A program made the position numbers and the translations under genes. Shown in pieces: positions 1 to 5,873 of a DNA stretch of 8,113 bases. Each line of letters starts with the position of its first letter. Position 1 is the first letter of the stretch. The notes under the pieces are model-generated. The model worked only from the letters and a program-made list of their open reading frames with translations, made no database searches and was not told where the DNA came from. Source of the DNA: Acidimicrobiaceae bacterium (GTDB taxonomy: Bacteria > Actinomycetota > Acidimicrobiia > Acidimicrobiales > Ilumatobacteraceae); contig DMQJ01000367.1 in NCBI GenBank assembly GCA_003455715.1, positions 1 through 8,113 on the forward strand, in the 5' to 3' direction.

Positions 1-2243
1 CAGTCGGCGTGTGCCACCCCCAGAGCCGGCGAGGTGGCCGACGCTGCCGACGCTGCCGACGTCGCCAGCGTTGGCGCGGCTTGGCGGGCCGCAGGCACCG
101 GGCGGTAGAGCCAGCTGCGCAGGTGCATCCACAGGTCGACCATGCCGTTTCGAATCCCCACGAATGCAACGAGCGCATAGAGAGCCAATGCGGCATTGAG
201 GGCCGCGAAGAACAGATGGCTCCACTGTTCGCGCTGCACGTCGAGCACCGCCACGATCACCGAGTAGACGATGAGCGCGATCGGGGCGAGGATGAACAGC
301 GGCCGTGCCGTCGTGCGGTTCTGCACCTTGGGGGTGCGCTTGAATGCACTCTTCTCACCGGTGATCAACTGCAGCAGCGACGCGAACGTGCCCGAGAGGT
401 TCACCGGCAGGAGGATGAGGTTGAAGCCGTAGATGCGGAGGACGTCGAGCCGCTTGTAGCCGCAGTACTTCAAGTCGCTGGCCATCATCGCGAAGTAGGG
501 CAACGCGATGAGCGGCAGGATGGGCTTCAAGAGGCCCGCGTTGAACGGGTAGATGAGCAGGATGAGCAGGCAGATCGACGCCCAGAAGATCGACGCCATG
601 TAGTTGGCCCGCAGGAACAGCTCACCGAACCGGTTGCGTTCACCTTGCGAGCGACGAGCGCGGGCCTTCTCCCGCAGGCGAGACAGGATGAGCAGGCCGC
701 CGTTGGCCCAACGCTGTCGTTGAATGCACAGTGACCCGAAGTCGGGCGGAGTGGAGCTGTACGACAGGCGCTCCGGGTAGTTGTACAGCGACCAGCCGTT
801 GATGCCCAGGTCGATGGTTGACTCGGTGTCTTCAATGACGGTGCGGTCTTGGATGTAGCGCCGCACCTCCCAGTTGCCCTCGTGGTCGATGGTGACGATG
901 TCGTCGAGGGCGCGCTTGCGCAGCAGGGCGTTGGCGCCCACCCAGAAGGTCGCGTCGTAGTGGGTCATGCCCTGGTGCACGATGTGCTGCACGTCGGTGG
1001 TGGCACCGGCGATGCGTTCCACGCGGGTGGCCGCACCGGGGTACGAGCTATACGGCGTCTGGGCGACAGCAACGTCGGCGAACCCGTTTTGCTCCATCAG
1101 GTACAGCAGTCGAGCGCAGTACTCGGGCAGCAGCACGCTGTCGGCGTCGAGCGTCAGCACGTAGTCGGGGTCGGGGACGACGAGGTCGGCCATGGCCGGT
1201 GGGCAGCGCACCAGGGCCCGGCCCGTCGGGGTGGACACCTCGTGGAAACTGCCGCCCATGAGCGAGATGTAGCTGTTGAGGTTCATCGCCTTGTTGGGCA
1301 GATGGCTCGACGACTCGTACTGCTTGCGCTCGAAGCTGCTCAACTCTGCGTGGAACGTTGCGACCACTCGCCGGGCCATCCCCACGAGCCGCTCAGGCGG
1401 CAAGGTGGCACCCTCATCGGCGCCAGCCCGCAGCGCCGCTGCGATGGTGTCGAGGTCGCCGGCGAGGGCACCGATGACGTGGTCGACGAAGAAGTCGTCG
1501 GCATGGTCGACCATCTCGTGGCGACCCCCAAGTTCGCGCAACCAGTCGGCTGCCTCGGTGTACATCTGGGCGAGGGCGCGCATGTCGTCGGTGGTGGGCG
1601 CTCGCCCGTCGGACAGCAGCGACTCGAACCGGTCCGCTGCCGCCCGAGCACGCTCGAGCGGTACGGCCAACTCGGCCTGCACCCTGCCCGGGAGTGCACG
1701 TGCTGCCTCCAGCAGTGCTCGCGCTGCGGCAGTCGTGGGGTGAGGCGGGTCGTCGACCAACAACACGACCCTCAGTGACGGATGCTCTTGGAGGGCGGCC
1801 GACAGCAGCGTGGTGCGCACCACCCGCTCGTCTTCCTGATACGAGGGAATGAGCACCGTCACCGACGGCACGTCGCGAGCGAAGAAGGCATCGAGCACCG
1901 CACGGGGCACCCGACGATGTGCCCGGCTGCGATAGAAGAACCCAATGCGGGTGAGCAGGTAGGCAAGCGCAGAGGCAGTGAGCGCGGTGACCACCAGCAG
2001 GTAGGCGATTGCTTCGATCACCAGGCGGGCGCTGTGGGCTTGGCCCTCCACGAACTGCTGCACGATGGTGATGAACACGTACACCACCCATGCCGCCACC
2101 GACAGCACGATGGCCAACCGACCGAGCATGATGCGTCGATCCGACACCGGCGGGGGCACCATCGGGATCGGCATCGACCGGCGGTCGCTCCCCCATTGCC
2201 GTCGCACGCTTCGCTTCGACGCGTCGTTCTGCGATCGTCCCAT
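1..2243 (-). CDS. Processive family 2 glycosyltransferase (cellulose/chitin/poly-GlcNAc synthase-like), 3' end outside window
   Basis: Partial gene: 747 codons are visible and the stop lies beyond the left edge. The ATG at 2243 follows a good ribosome binding site (GGGAGAAGGA), and I saw no better in-frame start upstream. Two transmembrane helices (about residues 39-61 and 73-95) precede the cytoplasmic catalytic domain (about 125-525). That domain carries the hallmarks of BcsA-type synthases: Asp164-Asp165 after a beta strand (LLVDD), a KAMNLN version of the KAGNLN motif (318-323), DAD (366-368), the acidic ED of the TED motif (471-472) and QRQRW (508-512). About five more helices follow (roughly 545-566, 570-588, 603-626, 645-667, 676-697), with a KRTPK loop at 635-639. 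The protein probably polymerises a nucleotide-sugar at the inner membrane face and extrudes the chain; the sugar cannot be read from sequence. Oddities are a roughly 150-residue helical insertion (166-316) and an Ala/Ser/Pro-rich tail (717-747) that may link to a further domain. No PilZ domain is seen in the visible part. The family call is firm; the product is open. Confidence 0.9.
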   Translation of the reverse strand, partial: MGRSQNDASKRSVRRQWGSDRRSMPIPMVPPPVSDRRIMLGRLAIVLSVAAWVVYVFITIVQQFVEGQAHSARLVIEAIAYLLVVTALTASALAYLLTRIGFFYRSRAHRRVPRAVLDAFFARDVPSVTVLIPSYQEDERVVRTTLLSAALQEHPSLRVVLLVDDPPHPTTAAARALLEAARALPGRVQAELAVPLERARAAADRFESLLSDGRAPTTDDMRALAQMYTEAADWLRELGGRHEMVDHADDFFVDHVIGALAGDLDTIAAALRAGADEGATLPPERLVGMARRVVATFHAELSSFERKQYESSSHLPNKAMNLNSYISLMGGSFHEVSTPTGRALVRCPPAMADLVVPDPDYVLTLDADSVLLPEYCARLLYLMEQNGFADVAVAQTPYSSYPGAATRVERIAGATTDVQHIVHQGMTHYDATFWVGANALLRKRALDDIVTIDHEGNWEVRRYIQDRTVIEDTESTIDLGINGWSLYNYPERLSYSSTPPDFGSLCIQRQRWANGGLLILSRLREKARARRSQGERNRFGELFLRANYMASIFWASICLLILLIYPFNAGLLKPILPLIALPYFAMMASDLKYCGYKRLDVLRIYGFNLILLPVNLSGTFASLLQLITGEKSAFKRTPKVQNRTTARPLFILAPIALIVYSVIVAVLDVQREQWSHLFFAALNAALALYALVAFVGIRNGMVDLWMHLRSWLYRPVPAARQAAPTLATSAASAASATSPALGVAHAD
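37..62. repeat. Short 9-base tandem repeat inside the glycosyltransferase tail
   Basis: The unit GCCGACGCT occurs at 37-45 and 46-54, followed by a partial third copy at 55-62. On the coding (minus) strand it encodes the repeated Ala-Ala-Ser tail around residues 727-737, so it is a coding microrepeat in a low-complexity linker. Slippage could vary the linker length by whole triplets without breaking the frame. Confidence 0.6.
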
Positions 2244-2250
2244 CTCGTCT

Positions 2251-2260
2251 TCCTTCTCCC
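2251..2260 (-). promoter_or_regulatory. Ribosome binding site of the glycosyltransferase gene
   Basis: On the minus strand GGGAGAAGGA ends seven bases before the ATG at 2243. AAGGA is a good Shine-Dalgarno match at normal spacing and fixes this start. It contrasts with ilvD and the GGDEF-EAL gene, which have no such site. Confidence 0.7.
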
Positions 2261-2326
2261 GTCGACCCAGCCCGAACGCGGTCGGTCCGTCAATCTGTCG
2301 CCTTCCGGTGACGCTTCCAACATCGG

Positions 2327-2344
2327 CGCAACTGGCGTGTTGCG
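2327..2344. repeat. Inverted repeat in the divergent intergenic region
   Basis: CGCAAC (2327-2332) and GTTGCG (2339-2344) are perfect inverted copies around a six-base centre (TGGCGT). The repeat lies about 83 bases upstream of the glycosyltransferase ATG and about 106 bases upstream of the hydrolase GTG. It could be a dimeric regulator site serving either gene, or chance, since six-base arms are common in GC-rich DNA. Confidence 0.3.
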
Positions 2345-2407
2345 TGAGCAGAACTTCAAGAACCTCTCACGTTGACCGCTCAGTCGGCCGATGAGGACTT
2401 CCGGGTA

Positions 2408-2424
2408 GGCACCGCTACGGTGCC
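2408..2424. promoter_or_regulatory. Perfect 7-3-7 palindrome, candidate operator of the hydrolase gene
   Basis: GGCACCGCTACGGTGCC has perfect seven-base arms (2408-2414 and 2418-2424) around a three-base centre. It overlaps the candidate -10 box TACGGT (2416-2421) and ends 26 bases before the preferred GTG start. A repressor bound here would block the promoter. It could instead form an RNA hairpin, but no run of T follows, so a terminator is less likely. The repeat is directly visible; the function is inferred. Confidence 0.4.
2416..2421 (+). promoter_or_regulatory. Candidate -10 box for the GH18 hydrolase gene
   Basis: TACGGT fits the TANNNT pattern of actinobacterial -10 boxes. Transcription would begin near 2428-2430, giving a leader of about 20 bases that contains the GAGGA site (2442-2446) before the GTG at 2451. 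No convincing -35 box is seen at 16-18 bases upstream. Confidence 0.3.
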
Positions 2425-2450
2425 GTGCTTTGACGGGAAGTGAGGACGGA

Positions 2451-4040
2451 GTGGACGCGACAGAATCTGTCGTCGACGAAACGGGTGAAGCAAACGCGAT
2501 CGTGCCCCGGCAGCCTGCCGAGCGCCTGTCGCTGGCGCGCCTTGCGTTGCTGCTGATCGTCATCGCGGCCGTGGTGGGTGGCGCATGGTGGGTCATCCGC
2601 GACCGCGACGAGACTTCCGCCACCTACGACACATCGTGGAGCGTGCCCTACGTCGATGTCACGCTCACTCCCACGTATCAGTTCCAGAACCCAGCCGACA
2701 ACCCGGCACGCGACGTTGCGCTGGCCTTCGTGGTGGCTCACCCCGACGAACCGTGCACCCCCACGTGGGGTGGCGCCTACACGCTCGACGATGCCAGCAG
2801 CATGCTCGACCTCGATCGGCGCATCCTGCAGTTGCGCGCGGCCGGGGGCGATGTGATGGTGTCCTTCGGCGGGCAGGCCAACGACGAGTTGGCCGTCGCC
2901 TGCGACGACGTGGAATCGCTCACCGACGCCTACCAGGCGGTCGTCGAGCGGTACGAGTTGCGGGCAATCGATCTCGACATCGAAGGGGATGCGCTCGACG
3001 ACACCGCATCTATCGAACGCCGCGCCACGGCCATCGCCGCAGTGCAGGAGGCCACGCAGGCCGACGATCGGGAGCTCGCTGTATGGGCGACGCTGCCGGT
3101 GAACCAGCGGGGCCTCACGCCTGCCGGCACCGAGGTGGTCGCGGCGCTGCTCGACGCGGGCGTGGAGCTTGCTGGCGTGAACGCGATGACGATGAACTTC
3201 GGCAGCGAAACCGACCCCACCGACGACATGTTGGCGGCAACGCTCGACGCGCTCGAGGCCACCCGCGCACAGGTGGTGGAGCTGTACCGGGCCAGTGGTG
3301 TGGAGCTCGATGGCGTCGCGGCGTGGGAACACGTGGGCGCCACCCCGATGATCGGCCAAAACGATGTGGTGGGCGAAGTGTTCACGCTCGACGACGCGAA
3401 CGGCCTTGCCGACTTCGCCCTGCGACACGGGCTCGGTCGGGTGTCGATGTGGTCGCTCAACCGTGACGCACCCTGCGGCGCCCAGTTCGCCGATGTGATG
3501 GTGCTCTCCAACACCTGTAGCAGTGTCGACCAGTCGGCGCTCGACTTCGTGCGCGTTTTCTCCGGGTTGCCTGGGCGTTCGCCGGCGCTGCCCGACACCG
3601 AGTCGGTGACGATCGAGCCAGACGGCGCTGTGGTCGACGACCCCGCTACCAGCCCCTACCCCATCTGGCGCCCGACCGCGCAGTACCCGAGCGGTTACAA
3701 GGTGGTGCGTCGGGGCCTGGTGTACGAGGCCAAGTGGTACAACCAGGGCGACGACCCTGCCATGCCGCAGGCCAACCCGTGGGATACTGCGTGGGCGCTG
3801 GTGGGGCCGGTGGTGGCATCCGACGAACCGTTCACCCCCACCACCTTGGCCGACGGCACGCACCCCGAATGGTCACCGACGCGCCAGTACTCAACGGGCG
3901 ACACGGTTCTGTTCGAGGGACTGCCGTACGAGGCACGGTGGCCGAACAGCGCGGAGCCGCCGGAGACGCTGTTCCCAGTGAGCCCCGACTCTGCGTGGCA
4001 GCCGTTGTTCCGCATCGCTGGCGAACCCGAGAACCCCTGA
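2451..4040 (+). CDS. Membrane-anchored GH18 chitinase-like hydrolase with two CBM5/12-type modules
   Basis: I chose the GTG at 2451 (529 residues) because GAGGA at 2442-2446 is well spaced for it. An in-frame TTG at 2430 would add seven residues but lacks a ribosome binding site. The protein has a short cytoplasmic tail, one uncleaved signal-anchor helix (about 31-49) and an outer catalytic domain (about 58-368) with family 18 features: SFGG (138-141), the DLDIE catalytic strand with Asp174, Asp176 and likely proton donor Glu178, MTMNFG (246-251) and a closing MWSLNRD (333-339). The first Asp of the usual DxxDxDxE motif is Arg171. After a Pro/Asp-rich linker come two related modules (about 403-453 and 471-523), each with a YxxGxxVxxxGxxYEAxW pattern typical of family 5/12 chitin/cellulose-binding modules. 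It probably cleaves or binds beta-1,4-linked GlcNAc-containing glycan outside the membrane. Its divergent neighbour is a polysaccharide synthase, so it may trim or hold that polymer; scavenging chitin is the alternative. The architecture resembles archaeal/actinobacterial ChiA-like GH18 proteins. Substrate and activity are not shown by sequence. Confidence 0.85.
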   Translation: MDATESVVDETGEANAIVPRQPAERLSLARLALLLIVIAAVVGGAWWVIRDRDETSATYDTSWSVPYVDVTLTPTYQFQNPADNPARDVALAFVVAHPDEPCTPTWGGAYTLDDASSMLDLDRRILQLRAAGGDVMVSFGGQANDELAVACDDVESLTDAYQAVVERYELRAIDLDIEGDALDDTASIERRATAIAAVQEATQADDRELAVWATLPVNQRGLTPAGTEVVAALLDAGVELAGVNAMTMNFGSETDPTDDMLAATLDALEATRAQVVELYRASGVELDGVAAWEHVGATPMIGQNDVVGEVFTLDDANGLADFALRHGLGRVSMWSLNRDAPCGAQFADVMVLSNTCSSVDQSALDFVRVFSGLPGRSPALPDTESVTIEPDGAVVDDPATSPYPIWRPTAQYPSGYKVVRRGLVYEAKWYNQGDDPAMPQANPWDTAWALVGPVVASDEPFTPTTLADGTHPEWSPTRQYSTGDTVLFEGLPYEARWPNSAEPPETLFPVSPDSAWQPLFRIAGEPENP

Positions 4041-4045
4041 CGGGT

Positions 4046-4064
4046 CGGGCAGGGCGACCGCCCG
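4046..4064. terminator. Weak GC hairpin between convergent genes
   Basis: CGGGC (4046-4050) pairs with GCCCG (4060-4064) across a nine-base loop; alternative pairings such as GGGC-GACC-GCCC also exist here. It lies six bases past the hydrolase stop and nine bases past the ilvD stop on the other strand, where a bidirectional terminator would be expected. There is no T-tract on either side, so intrinsic termination is doubtful. Confidence 0.3.
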
Positions 4065-4072
4065 CGGTTGAC

Positions 4073-5788
4073 CTACAGGGTGTTGGTGATGGCGCCGGTT
4101 TCGGCGCCTTGTACGAGCTTGGCGTACTTGCCGAGCACGCCCGTGGTGTAGCGAGGCGGGTTGGGCGCCCAGCTGGCGCGGCGCTTGGCGATCTCACCGT
4201 CGTCGACCAGCAGGTCAAGCGTGAGTTCGTGCACGTCGATGCGAATCTGATCGCCATCGCGCACGAAGGCGATGGGGCCACCATCGACTGCTTCAGGCGC
4301 GACGTGGCCGATGCAGAAGCCCCAGGTGCCGCCGCTGAAACGACCGTCGGTGATGAGCGCGCAGTCGGCACCGCGCCCCGCGCCCTTCAGCGCGCCGGTG
4401 ATGGCCAGCATCTCGCGCATGCCCGGGCCGCCCTTCGGCCCCTCGTAGCGGATGACCAACACGGTGCCCGGCTCGATGGAGCCGGAGAGGATGGCCTCCA
4501 TCGCGCCGTCTTCGCCGTCGAACACGCGGGCAGTGCCGAGGAACTGCTTCTGCTCGGCGGTGAGGCCTGCCACCTTCACCACCGCACCCTTGGGGGCCAG
4601 CGAACCGGTGAGCACCACGATGCCACCCTCGCTGTGGATGGGCTTGTCGAGTGGGTGCACCACCACGCCGTCGGGGCCCGGAGGGTTGATGTCGGCCAGG
4701 TTCTCGGCCATGGTCTTGCCGGTGACGGTGAGGCAGTCGCCGTGCAGCAGGCCGGCGTCGAGCAGCATCTTCAGCACCACGGGCACACCACCGACGCGGT
4801 CGAGGTCGCTCATGTGGAAGCGCCCGCCGGGCTTCATGTCGGCGATGTGCGGCACCTTGGCGGCGATGCGGTTGAAGTCGTCGAGGTGCAACTCGACACC
4901 GGCCTCGTTGGCCAGCGCCAGCAGGTGCAGCACTGCGTTGGTGGAACCACCGAGCGCCGACGTGACGGCGATGGCGTTCTCGAAGGCCTTCTTGGTCATG
5001 ATCATGCGCGGCGTGATGCCGAGGCGCAGCAGGTTCACCACCGCTTCGCCTGCGTCGCGGGCGTCGCTTTCGCGGCGGCCGTCGATGGCGGGCGGCGAGG
5101 CGGTGCCGGGCAGGCTCATGCCGATGGCTTCAGCGATGGAGCTCATGGTGTTGGCGGTGAACATGCCACCGCAGGCGCCTTCGCCGGGGCAGGCCTTGCG
5201 TTCGATCTCGCCGAGCTCTTCCTCGGTGATCTTGCCCGTGGCACAGGCACCGACGGCTTCGAACACGGAGGTGATGTCGAGCGACACGCCGTTGTGCTCG
5301 CCGGGCATGATGCTGCCGTTGTAGACGAACACGCTGGGCAGGTCGAGCCGAGCCGCGGCCATGAGCATGGCGGGGATGCTCTTGTCGCAACCGGCAAGGC
5401 CGACGAAGCCGTCGAATCGCTCGGCGTGCATGACGGTTTCCACCGAGTCGGTGATGACCTCGCGGCTCACCAGCGAGGCCCGCATGCCCTCGTGGCCCAT
5501 GCTGATGCCGTCGCTGACGGTGATGGTGCCGAACTCCATGGGGAAGCCACCCGCGGCGCGCACACCATCCTTGGCGTGCTCGGCCAGCTTGCGCAGGGTG
5601 ACGTTGCAGGGAGTGACTTCGTTCCACGACGACGCGATGCCCACCTGCGGCTTCACCCAGTCGTCGTCGGTCATGCCGACCGCCCGCAGCATGGCGCGCG
5701 AGGGGGCCTTCTGGAAGCCGTCGGTGACGTCGCGGCTCCGGGGCTTCACATCGACAGGGGTTGTCGTGGGCTCGTCGTGGGAACTCAT
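4073..5788 (-). CDS. ilvD: Dihydroxy-acid dehydratase
   Basis: Complete gene of 571 residues, normal for the family. It removes water from 2,3-dihydroxy-isovalerate and 2,3-dihydroxy-3-methylvalerate to give the 2-keto acids leading to valine, isoleucine, leucine and pantothenate, in the cytoplasm. Visible signatures are TPCN (Cys61), GCDKSIPAM (Cys134, with Lys136 in the region carrying the carbamylated lysine of the family), [11 protein letters not shown] (Cys200, Cys206), [12 protein letters not shown] (277-288) and [19 protein letters not shown] (482-500), where Ser485 matches the catalytic serine. The three cysteines in TPCN, GCDK and ACGG are the expected iron-sulfur ligands; the three-cysteine pattern fits either a [2Fe-2S] or a [4Fe-4S] enzyme. 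Longer in-frame starts exist upstream, up to 6088, but that stretch lies under the oppositely oriented GGDEF-EAL gene and has no IlvD similarity. The ATG at 5788 begins a typical N-terminus reaching the conserved [19 protein letters not shown] segment at residue 18. No ribosome binding site is seen; the start looks leaderless. No other ilv genes are in the window. Confidence 0.97.
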   Translation of the reverse strand: MSSHDEPTTTPVDVKPRSRDVTDGFQKAPSRAMLRAVGMTDDDWVKPQVGIASSWNEVTPCNVTLRKLAEHAKDGVRAAGGFPMEFGTITVSDGISMGHEGMRASLVSREVITDSVETVMHAERFDGFVGLAGCDKSIPAMLMAAARLDLPSVFVYNGSIMPGEHNGVSLDITSVFEAVGACATGKITEEELGEIERKACPGEGACGGMFTANTMSSIAEAIGMSLPGTASPPAIDGRRESDARDAGEAVVNLLRLGITPRMIMTKKAFENAIAVTSALGGSTNAVLHLLALANEAGVELHLDDFNRIAAKVPHIADMKPGGRFHMSDLDRVGGVPVVLKMLLDAGLLHGDCLTVTGKTMAENLADINPPGPDGVVVHPLDKPIHSEGGIVVLTGSLAPKGAVVKVAGLTAEQKQFLGTARVFDGEDGAMEAILSGSIEPGTVLVIRYEGPKGGPGMREMLAITGALKGAGRGADCALITDGRFSGGTWGFCIGHVAPEAVDGGPIAFVRDGDQIRIDVHELTLDLLVDDGEIAKRRASWAPNPPRYTTGVLGKYAKLVQGAETGAITNTL

Positions 5789-5795
5789 GTCTGGA

Positions 5796-5801
5796 ACGCT
5801 A
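5796..5801 (-). promoter_or_regulatory. Candidate -10 box giving a leaderless ilvD transcript
   Basis: On the minus strand TAGCGT (TANNNT pattern) is followed by seven bases and then the ATG at 5788. Initiation at the usual 7-8 bases downstream would put the transcript start on or next to the A of ATG. No Shine-Dalgarno sequence is present. No clear -35 box is seen. Confidence 0.45.
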
Positions 5802-5814
5802 CCCCGTCGCCGCG

Positions 5815-5844
5815 CCAGGCAGCAGGCCGGGCGCTCAAGCCTGG
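5815..5844. repeat. Inverted repeat spanning the ilvD / GGDEF-EAL divergent promoter region
   Basis: CCAGGC (5815-5820) and GCCTGG (5839-5844) are perfect inverted copies with an 18-base spacer. Its midpoint lies within two bases of the midpoint between the two start codons. With a 17-base spacer, the right arm falls exactly on the -35 position of the plus-strand promoter, and the left arm overlaps by two bases the -35 position of the ilvD promoter. It may be a shared regulator site or a chance six-base match. Confidence 0.25.
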
Positions 5845-5861
5845 TGAGCAGGGCTGATGTG

Positions 5862-5867
5862 TAGCCT
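5862..5867 (+). promoter_or_regulatory. Candidate -10 box giving a leaderless GGDEF-EAL transcript
   Basis: TAGCCT (TANNNT pattern) is followed by six bases and then the GTG at 5874, so transcription would begin on the start codon. The TAG of this box (5862-5864) is also an in-frame stop just upstream of the gene, which limits the N-terminus. No Shine-Dalgarno site precedes the GTG. A GGAGGA at 5890-5895 lies inside the gene, with no in-frame start codon closely after it. Confidence 0.45.
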
Positions 5868-5873
5868 GACGAC

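Noticed and set aside
849..1778. A 309-codon open frame on the plus strand
   Set aside because: It is antisense to the catalytic domain of the glycosyltransferase, which has all the family motifs in the opposite frame. The composition is typical of a shadow frame.
2430..2450. TTG start at 2430 for the hydrolase
   Set aside because: It is in frame but has no ribosome binding site. The GTG at 2451 has GAGGA at good spacing. A leaderless TTG start cannot be fully excluded, because TACGGT lies eight bases upstream.
2244..2450. A cyclic-di-GMP riboswitch in the synthase/hydrolase gap
   Set aside because: I looked for the conserved GEMM core sequences because of the nearby signalling gene and found no match; only short inverted repeats are present.
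2415..3863. A 482-codon open frame on the minus strand
   Set aside because: It is antisense to the GH18 gene and covers its promoter. It is rich in His, Arg and Gly without recognisable motifs.
3734..5857. A 707-codon open frame on the plus strand
   Set aside because: It overlaps the end of the hydrolase gene and runs antisense to the whole of ilvD. Its translation is a low-complexity His/Val/Gly/Ala/Asp product typical of antisense frames in GC-rich genes, while ilvD is unmistakable.
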